Positions 17,452 to 27,394 of a DNA stretch of 32,330 nucleotides are shown one piece after another. Origin of the DNA: Acetobacteraceae bacterium (GTDB taxonomy: Bacteria > Pseudomonadota > Alphaproteobacteria > Acetobacterales > Acetobacteraceae); assembly GCA_030037665.1 (NCBI GenBank), contig JASHQG010000677.1, forward strand, positions 1 to 32,330, in the 5' to 3' direction. A program made the position numbers and the translations under genes. The notes beneath the pieces are model-generated. The model was not told the origin of the DNA, made no database searches, and saw nothing but the letters and a program-made list of their open reading frames with translations. The stretch's first letter is position 1. Each line of letters opens with the position of its first letter.

Positions 17452-18345
17452 TCAGGCGTTGCGAATGACGGATCCGGAGGCACCGGCCCGCCGATACGCG
17501 TCGCGGCCAAAGGATCCACAAGCGCCGCGCAGTCTGTGAGAGCCGGTTCCACCAGCGGTTCCTGACGCGGCTCCGGCCATCGCCAATTTTGACGGCGCTG
17601 CCCAGATGAGCTCCGCACGCTGAGCGGGCGGCTCACTCGGTGGCAACCGCCGCGTCGCTTTGTTCGGGACGGACCACGTGACCGGCGGCAACGGCTTCGT
17701 GGCCACCGGCACTGCAGGGCCAATCGGCGCGACCGGTACCGCGACCAGCGGCGCAGCGGCCGGCGCCGCCAGGATGACGGAACTCCGGCTGGTGGGCGCG
17801 ACCAGCGCTGCCTGCGTTGGCGGCGACGCCCGCAACGCGGTCAGCCGGTCGTTAATCTGGTGCTGCGTCGCGTCGAGCTGGCGCAGTGCGGTGGCGACGG
17901 ATGCCATTTCAGCATTGGTGCGCGTGTTGATGTGGCTGGCGGCCACCACGGCGATGCCGAACAAAACGGCTAAGGCCCCGAAGGACATAGTGACCAGTGT
18001 GCTGCGGCGCGCGCCACCCCCGGCTGCCGCAGCGAGGCGCGCTGCTTGTTCGGCCTGCCACGCCGCGTCCGTCAGGACCCGGATTGCGTGTTCGGCGACT
18101 TGCTGAACGCCTTGCACGGGTTGTCCCTGGGCGACGGGCAGTGCGGACGGGGCATGCAACGAGATGGCCAACCCGCCCGCTCGCCCTGCCGGTTCGGACC
18201 GCGGTTCATAACTCTTAGCGCCCGCGCGGCAAATCAGCGCGGGATTGCGCCTGCTGTGGTTCAGCAGCAACTCCGCGTTCCGTACCACGGACAGACGCAA
18301 GGGTTGATGGCCTGCCAAGAAAGCGCTTCCCCAACACTGCCTCAC
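17452..18345 (-). CDS. Hypothetical protein with one predicted TM segment and Ala/Pro-rich tail; possible 3' frameshift
   Basis: Long ORF with hydrophobic STLVTMSFGALAVLFGIAVVAASH; the real start may be internal (e.g. TTG 18159); alternate-frame continuation after about 17600. Confidence 0.45.
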   Translation of the reverse strand: MRQCWGSAFLAGHQPLRLSVVRNAELLLNHSRRNPALICRAGAKSYEPRSEPAGRAGGLAISLHAPSALPVAQGQPVQGVQQVAEHAIRVLTDAAWQAEQAARLAAAAGGGARRSTLVTMSFGALAVLFGIAVVAASHINTRTNAEMASVATALRQLDATQHQINDRLTALRASPPTQAALVAPTSRSSVILAAPAAAPLVAVPVAPIGPAVPVATKPLPPVTWSVPNKATRRLPPSEPPAQRAELIWAAPSKLAMAGAASGTAGGTGSHRLRGACGSFGRDAYRRAGASGSVIRNA

Positions 18346-18735
18346 CTACACCAGCACATTTGCGCAACTGCGCGTTGCGATCCAGCCACATGCGAGTGAG
18401 GCGCGAGGCCGCCATCTGTCAGCACCGACAGCCGACCTGGTGCCGCGTTTGATCAATCAACCACCCTCATTCGAAAGTCACTGCCAGGCTTTGAAACGTC
18501 GGGAAACACCCCTGGGAAGGTCGGCCCGGAAGTCGACAGACTTTCTGTTTTGCTGGAAAATCAGCACACTTCGGTGCGTTTCTCGCAACGACGGTGCGAT
18601 CTGATGGCGATGCACGTAGGCTGGTTCGTTGACACGCGTTTCCGGGGGTCCATCCCGCCGATGACCGATATCGGTCTGTCGTTCGGACTTCGTCGGCGTG
18701 TCCCTTCTCCAGACGCACGCTCTTGGCCGACCCCG

Positions 18736-19011
18736 TCAGACGGCGATCACGTCGTCGGAGCCGCTGATGTCGATCCTGATCTCACCATTGCCGCCGTGGC
18801 GGTATGACCGCAGCGATTTGTGCACCGCTGCCGCCAGCGCGGTTCATTGTGGATCCGCCGCGAGTGGGATGCCGCGTCGTTGCCGCAATAGCAGCTCCCG
18901 CTTGACCGCGAGGCGCAGTTCGAGCGGCTGCACGTCAACCGTCCGACCACCGCACATTGGGGGGGCCTCAGCGGCGCAGAACCAATCGTGGATCCTGGCG
19001 AGATCGGCCAT
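18736..19011 (-). pseudogene. Degraded small ORF with one in-frame TGA
   Basis: Hand translation: MADLARIHDWFCAAEAPPMCGGRTVDVQPLELRLAVKRELLLRQRRGIPLAADPQ*TALAAAVHKSLRSYRHGGNGEIRIDISGSDDVIAV*; TGA at 18844-18846. Confidence 0.35.
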
Positions 19012-19054
19012 TATGTGCTGCAGGTGACCGCAACGGGCAGCTGCGGGGGACCGA

Positions 19055-19537
19055 ATGACTGTGATTGGTGGGTATGAAGTCCTAGGCCTCGGTCTCTATT
19101 TCGAGGATCTGCCGGTCGGCCGAAAATTCCGCACCGTCGGTCGTACCCTGACCGAGGCCGACCTCGTGAACTTCATCGGCGTCACCGGCATGACAGAAGT
19201 GCTGTTCTCCAACGTCGAGTTCCTGCGCAACGAAAGCGACATCAAGCAGCGGGTCGTGCCGGCGGCCATGGTCTATTCCTTTGCGGAAGGTCTGCTGGTG
19301 CACAGTACGATGCAGCATACCGGATTTGCCTTCCTGCATATGGACCTGAACGTCGAAGGTCCCACGTTCGCCGGCGACACCATCCACGTGGAATGCGACG
19401 TGATCGAAAGCCGGCGCAGTTCCAGCCGCCCGAACAGAGGGCTCGTTCGCACCCGGAACCGCGTGGTCAACCAGGACAGCAGGCTGGTACTCACCTACAC
19501 ACCGCTGCGCATGGTCAAGGCACGACGTGATCGCTGA
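19055..19537 (+). CDS. MaoC-like (hot-dog fold) dehydratase
   Basis: YFEDLPVGRKFRTVGRTLTEADLVNFIGVTGM... and GPTFAGDTIHVECDVIESRRSSSRPNRGLVRTRNRVVNQ typical of MaoC dehydratases. Confidence 0.85.
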   Translation: MTVIGGYEVLGLGLYFEDLPVGRKFRTVGRTLTEADLVNFIGVTGMTEVLFSNVEFLRNESDIKQRVVPAAMVYSFAEGLLVHSTMQHTGFAFLHMDLNVEGPTFAGDTIHVECDVIESRRSSSRPNRGLVRTRNRVVNQDSRLVLTYTPLRMVKARRDR

Positions 19538-19833
19538 TCCCGCACGTTGCCCACTAACGCACGCACCGAGTCCACAGTCGGGCAGCACCCCACGAATCGC
19601 GGTCGGCTGCTTTCACGGCCGTTCATGCAGGTTGCCACCCGGCCAAATCCAACAGATGAGCGGATTTATTGCACGGTTGGTGCGTCATCAAGAGATGGAA
19701 ACCGCACGCTTTTTGAGAAAATAGCGATTGTGCCGCGCGGCCTTGCTCCCTACCATTCAGCCATACCTCAGGAAGTGGCATGCTGTTTGCGTGTCATGCG
19801 CCCTGCTGGGGATCCGGGAGAAGGGGACACGCG

Positions 19834-21624
19834 ATGAACGAGCTCCAGTTGCGCGGCCTGATCGAAGAGGTCAGGGACGGCAAGCTGCCAAGGCGCGCAT
19901 TCATTTCGCGGATGATCGGACTTGGCCTCACCGCCCCCATGGCGGCGCAGATGCTGGCCTTCTCCGGCGTGCCGGCGAACGCGGCAGACAAGTTCGTCTA
20001 CAAGCCGACCAAGCGCGGTGGCGGCGGTCCGCTGCGTACACTGTGGTGGCAGGCACCGACCTTGCTCAATCCACACTTCGCCATCGGCACCAAGGACCAG
20101 GACGCCTCGCGCATATTCTACGAACCGCTGGCCAGCTGGGATCCTGACGGCGATCTGGTCCCCGTGCTCGCGGCGGAAATCCCTACCATCCAGAACGGAC
20201 TGCTGGCCAAGGATGGGCTCTCGGTGACGTGGAAGCTGAAGCAGGGGGTGAAATGGCACGACGGCCAGCCCTTCACCGCAGATGACTGCGTATTCAACTG
20301 GAAATACGCCGCCGATCCGGCGACCGCGGCGACCACCATCGGCGCCTACCAGGACATCAACGTCGTCAAGCTGGACGACTATACGATCCGGGTGCAGTTC
20401 AAGAAGCCGACCCCCTTCTGGGCCAACGCCTTCGTCGGCACCCTTGGGATGATGATCCCCAAGCATGTCTTCGAACCCTATTCCGGAGCGAAGTCGCGCG
20501 AGGCTCCCGCCAACCTCAAGCCGATCGGCACCGGCCCCTACACGTTTGTGTCTTTCAATCCCGGCGATCTCGTACAAGGAAAGCTCAACCCGAACTACCA
20601 CATGCCGAACCGTCCGTATTTCGATACGATCGAGATGAAGGGTGGCGGCGATGCGGTGTCCGCGGCACGGGCGGTGCTGCAGACCGGCGAATACGATTTC
20701 GGCTGGAACATGCAGGTCGAGGATGCCATCCTGAAGCGCCTGTCGGCGGCCGGTAAAGGCCGCGTGCTGATCACGCCCAGCGGCAATATCGAGCACATCC
20801 AGCTCAACAACACCAACCCATGGGTCACCGTTGACGACCAGCGATCCTCCATTAAGACGAAGCATCCGTTCCTGACTGATCCGGCGGTGCGCAACTCACT
20901 CAATCTACTGGTGGACCGGCTTGCGGTGCATAAATACATTTACGGCGATACCGGCTTCGACACGGCGAACTTCATCAACAACCCAGAGAAGTTCCGTTCG
21001 CCGAACACGCATTATGATTTCAATGTGGCGAAAGCGATCAAGATCCTCGATGAAGGCGGCTGGAAGCCGGGTGCCGATGGCGTACGGCAGAAGAATGGCG
21101 TCACCCTGCATATGGTCTATCAAACCTCGATCAACGCGCCGCGCCAGAAGAACCAGGAGATCGTCAAGCAGGCCGCCCAAAAGGCAGGCATCTCCATGGA
21201 GCTCAAGTCGGTCACCGCGTCCGTGTTCTTTTCCTCCGACGTCGCCAATCCAGACACCTACTCGCATTTCTACAGCGACCTGCAAATGTATACGACCACA
21301 ATGACCCAGCCAGACCCCGGCCAGTTCATGATGCAGTTCCTATCGTCGCAGGTGGCGCAGCGGGAGAATAAGTGGCAAGGCCGTAATATCACGCGCTGGC
21401 AGAACCTGGACTACGACAAGCTGTGGAACCAGTCGGAATCGGAGCTCGATCCGGTCAAGCGTGCGGCGTTGTTCATTGCCATGAACGACTTGGTGGTGAA
21501 GGGGGTCGTTGTCATTCCAGTCGTGACTCGTCCCGCTGTTTCGGCGCTGGCAGGGGACCTGAGGGCGCCGATCAGCGGCTGGGATAACACCACCTACGCG
21601 CTACAGGATTGGTATCGTGCCTGA
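19834..21624 (+). CDS. ABC transporter substrate-binding protein, family 5 (dipeptide/oligopeptide type), probable Tat signal
   Basis: PRRAFISRMIGLGLTAPMAAQ N-terminus; LVPVLAAEIP, VTWKLKQGVKWHDGQPFTADDCVFNWKY, PIGTGPYTF motifs. Confidence 0.94.
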   Translation: MNELQLRGLIEEVRDGKLPRRAFISRMIGLGLTAPMAAQMLAFSGVPANAADKFVYKPTKRGGGGPLRTLWWQAPTLLNPHFAIGTKDQDASRIFYEPLASWDPDGDLVPVLAAEIPTIQNGLLAKDGLSVTWKLKQGVKWHDGQPFTADDCVFNWKYAADPATAATTIGAYQDINVVKLDDYTIRVQFKKPTPFWANAFVGTLGMMIPKHVFEPYSGAKSREAPANLKPIGTGPYTFVSFNPGDLVQGKLNPNYHMPNRPYFDTIEMKGGGDAVSAARAVLQTGEYDFGWNMQVEDAILKRLSAAGKGRVLITPSGNIEHIQLNNTNPWVTVDDQRSSIKTKHPFLTDPAVRNSLNLLVDRLAVHKYIYGDTGFDTANFINNPEKFRSPNTHYDFNVAKAIKILDEGGWKPGADGVRQKNGVTLHMVYQTSINAPRQKNQEIVKQAAQKAGISMELKSVTASVFFSSDVANPDTYSHFYSDLQMYTTTMTQPDPGQFMMQFLSSQVAQRENKWQGRNITRWQNLDYDKLWNQSESELDPVKRAALFIAMNDLVVKGVVVIPVVTRPAVSALAGDLRAPISGWDNTTYALQDWYRA

Positions 21625-21672
21625 CGAGGCGCTATCTGTAACCGAGGCCGGCCGCTGGCACTCGCCTGACGC

Positions 21673-22656
21673 GTGGTGTGCGCCGGACTGTCCCGCGTGA
21701 GCCGCTACGCGATCCGGCGCTTGCTGCTGGCTATTCCAAGCCTGCTTGGCATCAGTGTTATCTTGTTCACCATCCTGGCGCTGGCACCCGGCGATCCGTT
21801 CTCCGAGCTCGCGACCAACCCTGCCATTCCACCCTCCGTGCAGGCCGCGCTGCGTGCCAAGTTTGGCCTCGATCAGCCGATCCCCGTGCGCTACATCCAC
21901 TGGCTCATCGCCATGCTGCACGGCGACTGGGGCTTTTCCTTTGTCAGCCGTGTCAACGTCGACACGTTGATCCTGCAGCGTCTGCCGACGACGCTCGGCG
22001 TCATCGGCGCGTCCCAGGTGCTTGCAATCGTCATCGCGCTGCCGGTCGGCGTGTTCGCGGCAACGCGGCCCTATTCGTTGTTCGATCAGATCGCCAGCAC
22101 CGGTGCGCTGATCGGCTTCTCCCTGCCGACATTCTTCACCGGCATCGTTTTGATCCTGATCTTCAGCGTCCGGCTGGATTGGTTCCCCCTCGTCTACCGC
22201 ACGGACCTGGCCGCGACCGGATTGCAATGGTGGTGGGAGGAATTCAAACAGGCGATCATGCCGATTGCCGTGCTTGGGTTGTTCCAGGGGGCAGCATGGA
22301 CCCGCTTCGTGCGCTCCGCCGTGCTGGACGTGATCCGGCTTGACTATGTCACCACTGCGCGCGCCAAGGGTTTGTCCGAGCGTGTCGTGGTGCTGAAGCA
22401 TATCGTGCGCAATGCGCTGATCCCGGTGGTGACGCTGATTGCACTGCAAATGCCGATCGTCTTCGGCGGTGCAATCGTGACAGAGCAGATTTTCCGCGTG
22501 CCGGGTATCGGATCGTTGCTGATCAGCGCGATCCTTGCCAACGACACGCCGGTGATCATGGCCGTCACGTTCGTGTTTGCCTGTCTGGTCATTATGTTCA
22601 ACCTGATCGCGGACCTGCTGTATGGCTGGCTCGACCCTCGCATCTCCTACCGCTGA
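21673..22656 (+). CDS. ABC transporter permease, DppB/OppB type
   Basis: YAIRRLLLAIPSLLGISVILFTILALAPGDPF...; EAA-like loop YVTTARAKGLSERVVVLKHIVRNALIPVVT; GTG start at 21673 or GTG 21697. Confidence 0.93.
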   Translation: MVCAGLSRVSRYAIRRLLLAIPSLLGISVILFTILALAPGDPFSELATNPAIPPSVQAALRAKFGLDQPIPVRYIHWLIAMLHGDWGFSFVSRVNVDTLILQRLPTTLGVIGASQVLAIVIALPVGVFAATRPYSLFDQIASTGALIGFSLPTFFTGIVLILIFSVRLDWFPLVYRTDLAATGLQWWWEEFKQAIMPIAVLGLFQGAAWTRFVRSAVLDVIRLDYVTTARAKGLSERVVVLKHIVRNALIPVVTLIALQMPIVFGGAIVTEQIFRVPGIGSLLISAILANDTPVIMAVTFVFACLVIMFNLIADLLYGWLDPRISYR

Positions 22657-23572
22657 CTCCGTCGGCGCCGACGCGGGCCCGCTTGTAGAGCGGCGGCAGG
22701 TCACGCCGTGGATGGAGGCGTGGCGGCGGTTCCGGCGCCATCGGCTCGCCATGGCGAGCGTGGTCGTTCTGCTGATCATGATCCTGGCCGTCGCCTTCGG
22801 GCCGCTGCTTTGGCCGGTGGCAATCAACGACATCGACTTTGCCGCGCAATTGCAGGGACCGACTTGGTCGCATCCGCTCGGCACCGATGATCTCGGCCAG
22901 GACCTCTTGGCGCGAACGTTGTATGGCGGCCGCATCTCACTGTCGGTCGGCCTGGCGGCAATGTGTGTGTCGGTCGGCTTCGGCACGCTGATCGGCTGCA
23001 TCGCCGGCGTGTCGCGCGGCATTGTCGACAACGTGCTGGTGTGGGTGATCGATCTCTTTCTGTCCCTGCCGCAGCTTCCAATCCTGTTGCTGGTCATCTA
23101 CCTGTTCCGCCACACGCTCACGGTGTTGCTTGGCGCGCAATTGGGCATGTTCCTGCTGATCGTCGTCGTGATCGGCGGATTCCGCTGGATGATCGTCGCC
23201 CGTCTGGTGCGGGCGCAATTCCTCGCGCTCCGCGAAAAGGAATTTGTGGAGGCTGCGCGCGCGCTCGGCGCCTCGACGTTCCGGATGGTGGTGCGCCACG
23301 TGCTGCCCAATGCGCTGGGTCCGGTGATCGTCGCAGGCACGATCGACGTGGCGAATGCGATCATTGCGGAATCCACGCTGGCGTTCCTCGGACTGGGCTT
23401 TCCGCCCGACATCCCTAGCTGGGGCCGCATTCTATACGATTCGAAAGACTATCTGGACGTCGCGCCGCACTGGGCGCTGTTTCCTGGCGGCGCCATCTTC
23501 CTGGCAGTGCTGACCATCAACTTCATCGGTGACGGGCTGCGCGATGCACTCGATCCACGTCGGATTTTGTAA
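22622..23572 (+). CDS. ABC transporter permease, DppC/OppC type
   Basis: WSHPLGTDDLGQDLLARTLYGGRISLSVGL; EFVEAARALGASTFRMVVRHVLPNALGPVIV; overlaps the preceding CDS by 35 bp. Confidence 0.94.
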   Translation: MAGSTLASPTADSVGADAGPLVERRQVTPWMEAWRRFRRHRLAMASVVVLLIMILAVAFGPLLWPVAINDIDFAAQLQGPTWSHPLGTDDLGQDLLARTLYGGRISLSVGLAAMCVSVGFGTLIGCIAGVSRGIVDNVLVWVIDLFLSLPQLPILLLVIYLFRHTLTVLLGAQLGMFLLIVVVIGGFRWMIVARLVRAQFLALREKEFVEAARALGASTFRMVVRHVLPNALGPVIVAGTIDVANAIIAESTLAFLGLGFPPDIPSWGRILYDSKDYLDVAPHWALFPGGAIFLAVLTINFIGDGLRDALDPRRIL

Positions 23573-23607
23573 TTGCCAGCGTGCGCCTTCCATAGCATTT
23601 CGTCCTG

Positions 23608-23624
23608 GCCGGGCTTGACCCGGC
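23608..23624. repeat. Second type of palindromic element (GCCGGG-cttga-CCCGGC) in the permease/ATPase gap
   Basis: Perfect 6-bp arms in context cgtcctgGCCGGGcttgaCCCGGCaattgtcgc, a form common between alphaproteobacterial genes. Confidence 0.55.
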
Positions 23625-23657
23625 AATTGTCGCACGATCATCACTGACGGATTCCCG

Positions 23658-24632
23658 ATGCCTGAGCCCCTGCTGCAGATCCGCGGGTTGAAGACGCATT
23701 TTAAGACCGACGACGGTATGGTGCGTGCCGTGGACGGCGTGAACATGACGATCGACCGCGGCGAGACGCTGGGCGTGGTCGGCGAATCAGGATGCGGCAA
23801 GACTGTCACGGCGATGACCGTGCTGAAGCTGATCCAGATGCCACCTGGCCGCATCGTTGACGGTGAGATCCTTTGGCAGGGCCGTGATCTGGTGCCGCTG
23901 GCTCCAGACGAGATGCGGCACATTCGCAGCAAGGAAATCGCCATCATCTTCCAGGAGCCGATGACGTCGCTCAATCCTGTCTATACGGTCGGGGAGCAGA
24001 TTGCAGAGGTGCTGAGATTGCATGAGGGGTTGAACAAACGCCAGGCGATTGATCGGGCTGTGGAGATGCTGCGCCTGGTCAACATCCCCACGCCGGAACG
24101 GCGGGTGCGTGATTATCCGCACCAGTTCTCCGGCGGCATGCGTCAGCGCGTGATGATTGCCATGGCGCTGTCTTGCAATCCCAAGCTGCTGATTGCCGAT
24201 GAGCCGACCACCGCGCTGGACGTGACGATTCAGGCACAGATTCTGGATCTGCTGGCCGAGATGAAATCGCGCCTCGGCATGGCGATTATGCTGATCACCC
24301 ATGCGATGGGCGTGGTGGCGGAAACGGCGCAGCGTGTCGTGGTGATGTATGCAGGCCGCGTGGTGGAAGAGGCGACGGTCGAGCGGCTGTTCGCCCGCCC
24401 GCTGCATCCTTACACGCAGGGCCTCATTCGTTCGATTCCACGGATCGACACGACTGCCGGCAAGAAACTGCGACTGGAGGCGATTTCCGGCGTGGTTCCC
24501 AACCTGATCCATCCGCCGCAGGGCTGCCGGTTCGCTCCCCGCTGCAAATTTGCCAAGCCCGAATGCACGGCATCCGTTCCGGAACTGCGGCAGATCGAAA
24601 CGGGTCACAAGGTGGCATGCATTCTGTATTAG
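23658..24632 (+). CDS. ABC transporter ATP-binding protein, DppD/OppD type
   Basis: Walker A GESGCGKT, signature FSGGMRQR, Walker [10 protein letters not shown]-terminal [14 protein letters not shown]. Confidence 0.95.
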   Translation: MPEPLLQIRGLKTHFKTDDGMVRAVDGVNMTIDRGETLGVVGESGCGKTVTAMTVLKLIQMPPGRIVDGEILWQGRDLVPLAPDEMRHIRSKEIAIIFQEPMTSLNPVYTVGEQIAEVLRLHEGLNKRQAIDRAVEMLRLVNIPTPERRVRDYPHQFSGGMRQRVMIAMALSCNPKLLIADEPTTALDVTIQAQILDLLAEMKSRLGMAIMLITHAMGVVAETAQRVVVMYAGRVVEEATVERLFARPLHPYTQGLIRSIPRIDTTAGKKLRLEAISGVVPNLIHPPQGCRFAPRCKFAKPECTASVPELRQIETGHKVACILY

Positions 24633-24651
24633 AACCGGAGAATGCCACGCG

Positions 24652-25626
24652 ATGACCGAGCCACTGCTACGGGTCAAGGATCTGGTGAAAAATTTCCCCG
24701 TCAAGGGCGGCATTCTCGGCCGCGCTGTCGACCAGGTACACGCAGTGGATGGCGTCAGCTTTGAACTCGATGCGGGCGAGACCCTGGGCCTCGTTGGTGA
24801 ATCCGGCTGCGGCAAGTCGACGACGGGGCGGTGCATTCTGCGGCTGATCGAACCGACCTCCGGCGAAGTCTGGTTCGAGGGCCGTAACATCACGGCCTTC
24901 AGTCATAACGATCTGACAGCGCTGCGGCGGGATCTGCAGATCATCTTCCAGGACCCATATGCGTCGCTGAATCCGCGGATGACCGTCGGCGCCATCGTTG
25001 GCGAGGCACTAATCATTCACGGCTTGGCAAACAATCGCCGCGCATTCCAGGATCGGGTGATCGAGCTGCTCGAAACCGTGGGGCTGAATGCGGACCATGC
25101 AAGGCGCTACCCGCACGAATTCTCTGGCGGCCAACGACAGCGCATCGGTATCGCGCGCGCTCTGGCGGTGTCGCCGAAACTGATCGTATGCGACGAGCCT
25201 GTTTCCGCGCTGGACGTATCGATTCAGGCGCAGGTCATTAATCTGTTGGAGGATCTGCAAGAGCAATTCGGGCTCACCTATCTGTTCATTGCACATGATC
25301 TGTCCGTCGTGGAGCACATCAGTACGCGCGTGGCGGTGATGTATCTCGGCCGAATCGTCGAGCTTGCCAGCGCGCGTGACCTGTACGTGAAGCCGCTGCA
25401 TCCTTACACGGAGGCGCTGCTGTCAGCGGTACCCATCCCTGATCCGACCGCGCAGCGACAGCGAATCCATTTGCAGGGCGACGTGCCAAACCCGATCCAT
25501 CCGCCGAGTGGCTGCCATTTTCATACGCGCTGTCCGATCCGTAAACTGCCCCTCTGCAGCACCGAGAAGCCGGCACTGCGCAAGACCGCGGACGGGCACT
25601 GGGTCGCGTGCCACCTGCGGGGGTAG
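24652..25626 (+). CDS. ABC transporter ATP-binding protein, DppF/OppF type
   Basis: Walker [38 protein letters not shown]-terminal [12 protein letters not shown]; start ATG 24652. Confidence 0.95.
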   Translation: MTEPLLRVKDLVKNFPVKGGILGRAVDQVHAVDGVSFELDAGETLGLVGESGCGKSTTGRCILRLIEPTSGEVWFEGRNITAFSHNDLTALRRDLQIIFQDPYASLNPRMTVGAIVGEALIIHGLANNRRAFQDRVIELLETVGLNADHARRYPHEFSGGQRQRIGIARALAVSPKLIVCDEPVSALDVSIQAQVINLLEDLQEQFGLTYLFIAHDLSVVEHISTRVAVMYLGRIVELASARDLYVKPLHPYTEALLSAVPIPDPTAQRQRIHLQGDVPNPIHPPSGCHFHTRCPIRKLPLCSTEKPALRKTADGHWVACHLRG

Positions 25627-25729
25627 GAGGTCACCCTCGACGCGTACGACAGAAATACGCCACCGCACAATGCCTTGCCCAGCCGCGCCGTCTCCCTCAG
25701 TATCATCGCCGTAATCCGGAGAATGCCGC

Positions 25730-26335
25730 ATGGGGCTGCATATCGACTACTACGTCTCGCTGAACTCGCCGTGGACGCATCTGGGCGGCGCGCGCATCGA
25801 GGCCGCGGCCACGGCGCACGACGCGACGATGCGCGTCTATCCTGTTGATTTCGGTACAGTGTTCGCCGGCTCCGGTGGCCTGCCGCTGCCGCGCCGTTCG
25901 CCGCAGCGGCAGGCGTACCGGATGATGGAGCTGCGCCGTTGGCGCGACCTTCTTAACGTTCCGATCAATGTCCAGCCAAAGCACTTCCCCGCCGATGAGT
26001 CGCGAACTGCGCCTACGGTTATCGCAGTGCGTGAGACGATGGGCGACCGGCCGGCGATCAAGCTGGCCCATCGCATTCTCAAAGCAGTATGGCAAAATGA
26101 GCTGAACCCGGGCGATCCCGCGGTCCTCGCCGTGCTGATCAAGGACATCGGGCTCGATCCGGACGCCGTGATGCAGCTTGGCGCCGATCCGAAATGGACA
26201 GATATGCGCAATCGGGAAACCGAGGCCGCGCTTGACCGCGGTGTGTTCGGTGCGCCGAGCTACGTGATCGGCGACGAGATCTTCTGGGGCCAGGACCGGC
26301 TGGAATTTGTGCAGCGCCGCCTGGCGCGCGGCTGA
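25730..26335 (+). CDS. DsbA-family / 2-hydroxychromene-2-carboxylate isomerase-like protein
   Basis: HIDYYVSLNSPWTHLGGARIEAAA ... GVFGAPSYVIGDEIFWGQDRLEFVQRRL characteristic of the HCCA isomerase family. Confidence 0.85.
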   Translation: MGLHIDYYVSLNSPWTHLGGARIEAAATAHDATMRVYPVDFGTVFAGSGGLPLPRRSPQRQAYRMMELRRWRDLLNVPINVQPKHFPADESRTAPTVIAVRETMGDRPAIKLAHRILKAVWQNELNPGDPAVLAVLIKDIGLDPDAVMQLGADPKWTDMRNRETEAALDRGVFGAPSYVIGDEIFWGQDRLEFVQRRLARG

Positions 26336-26337
26336 CC

Positions 26338-27390
26338 GTGCGTGTCTCCACTATCCTGCCCCAGCGTCACTGGGAGGACGTAGCGCCGGCGGCGCGCGCT
26401 GCCGAAGCGGTGGGCTTCGATGCGGTGATGACCGTCGAGCTCAACCACGATTGGTACGCGCCGCTCGTCCTTGCGGCTTCGGCAACAGAGCGTGTCGAAC
26501 TGACGCCATCCGTCGCCGTGGCTTTCCCGCGCAGTCCGACCGTGCTGGCGCAGCAGGCCTGGGATCTGCAGGCCAATTCGTGCGGGCGTTGCGTATTGGG
26601 CCTCGGCAGCCAGGTAAAGGGCCATAACGAGCGACGGTTCGGCATTGTCTGGGCTCCGCCCGCGCCGCGGCTGCGCGATTACGTTCGCGCGCTGCGCGCG
26701 GTGTGGCGTTGTTGGGAGACGCGCGGCCGGCTGAACTTCGACAGCCCAAACTACAAACTGACACTGATGACACCGGATTTCTCGCCGGAGCCGACCGGGC
26801 TGCCGATGGTGCCGGTGACCATCGCGGCGGTGGGTGAGGCGATGTTGCGCGTTGCCGGCCAGGTCGCCGATGGGGTACGGCTGCATCCATTGTGCTCGCG
26901 CCGTTATCTGGCGGAAGTCTGCTTGCCGAACATTATGGAGGGGATGCGAAGGTCGGGGCGGAATCGCGCGCATTTCGACGTGCACGGCGGTGGGTTCGTC
27001 GCAACCGGTCGTGACGAGGCGGCGGTGGCAGCGGCAATGGAGATCGTGCGACGGCGCATCGGCTTTTACGGCTCCACCCGCACCTATCTACCGATCCTGG
27101 CGCTGCACGGGCTGGAGGATCTCGGCGCGAAGCTGCACCGCATGTCGGTAGAGGGCCGCTGGGATGCGATGGGCGCGGAAGTACCGGATGAGCTGGTGCG
27201 TACGTTCGCGGCCTGCGGTACCTACGACGATCTGCCGCGCGCAATAGAGCAACGCTTTGGTGGCGTAGCGGATTCAATCGACCTGCATTTTCCGCCCGAC
27301 ATGCCGCTGGAGCTGCAACGCGAATTGCTCACCGATATCCGCCGCATCCCGCACACCTTTGCGGGTTTCGACACGAACTGGCAGGAGTAA
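26338..27390 (+). CDS. LLM-class (luciferase-like) flavin-dependent oxidoreductase
   Basis: AARAAEAVGFDAVMTVELNHDWYAPLVLAASATERVELTPSVAVAFPRSPTVLAQQAWDLQANSCGRCVLGLGSQV; GTG start 2 nt after the previous stop. Confidence 0.88.
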   Translation: MRVSTILPQRHWEDVAPAARAAEAVGFDAVMTVELNHDWYAPLVLAASATERVELTPSVAVAFPRSPTVLAQQAWDLQANSCGRCVLGLGSQVKGHNERRFGIVWAPPAPRLRDYVRALRAVWRCWETRGRLNFDSPNYKLTLMTPDFSPEPTGLPMVPVTIAAVGEAMLRVAGQVADGVRLHPLCSRRYLAEVCLPNIMEGMRRSGRNRAHFDVHGGGFVATGRDEAAVAAAMEIVRRRIGFYGSTRTYLPILALHGLEDLGAKLHRMSVEGRWDAMGAEVPDELVRTFAACGTYDDLPRAIEQRFGGVADSIDLHFPPDMPLELQRELLTDIRRIPHTFAGFDTNWQE

Positions 27391-27394
27391 TTCC

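Noticed and set aside
21601-23097. 498-aa minus-strand ORF opposite the permease genes
   Set aside because: Low-complexity Arg/His/Gln-rich translation typical of antisense GC-rich DNA; the plus strand carries two clear permeases.
23787-24893. 368-aa minus-strand ORF opposite the ATPase genes
   Set aside because: Antisense to canonical Walker A/B and signature motifs on the plus strand.
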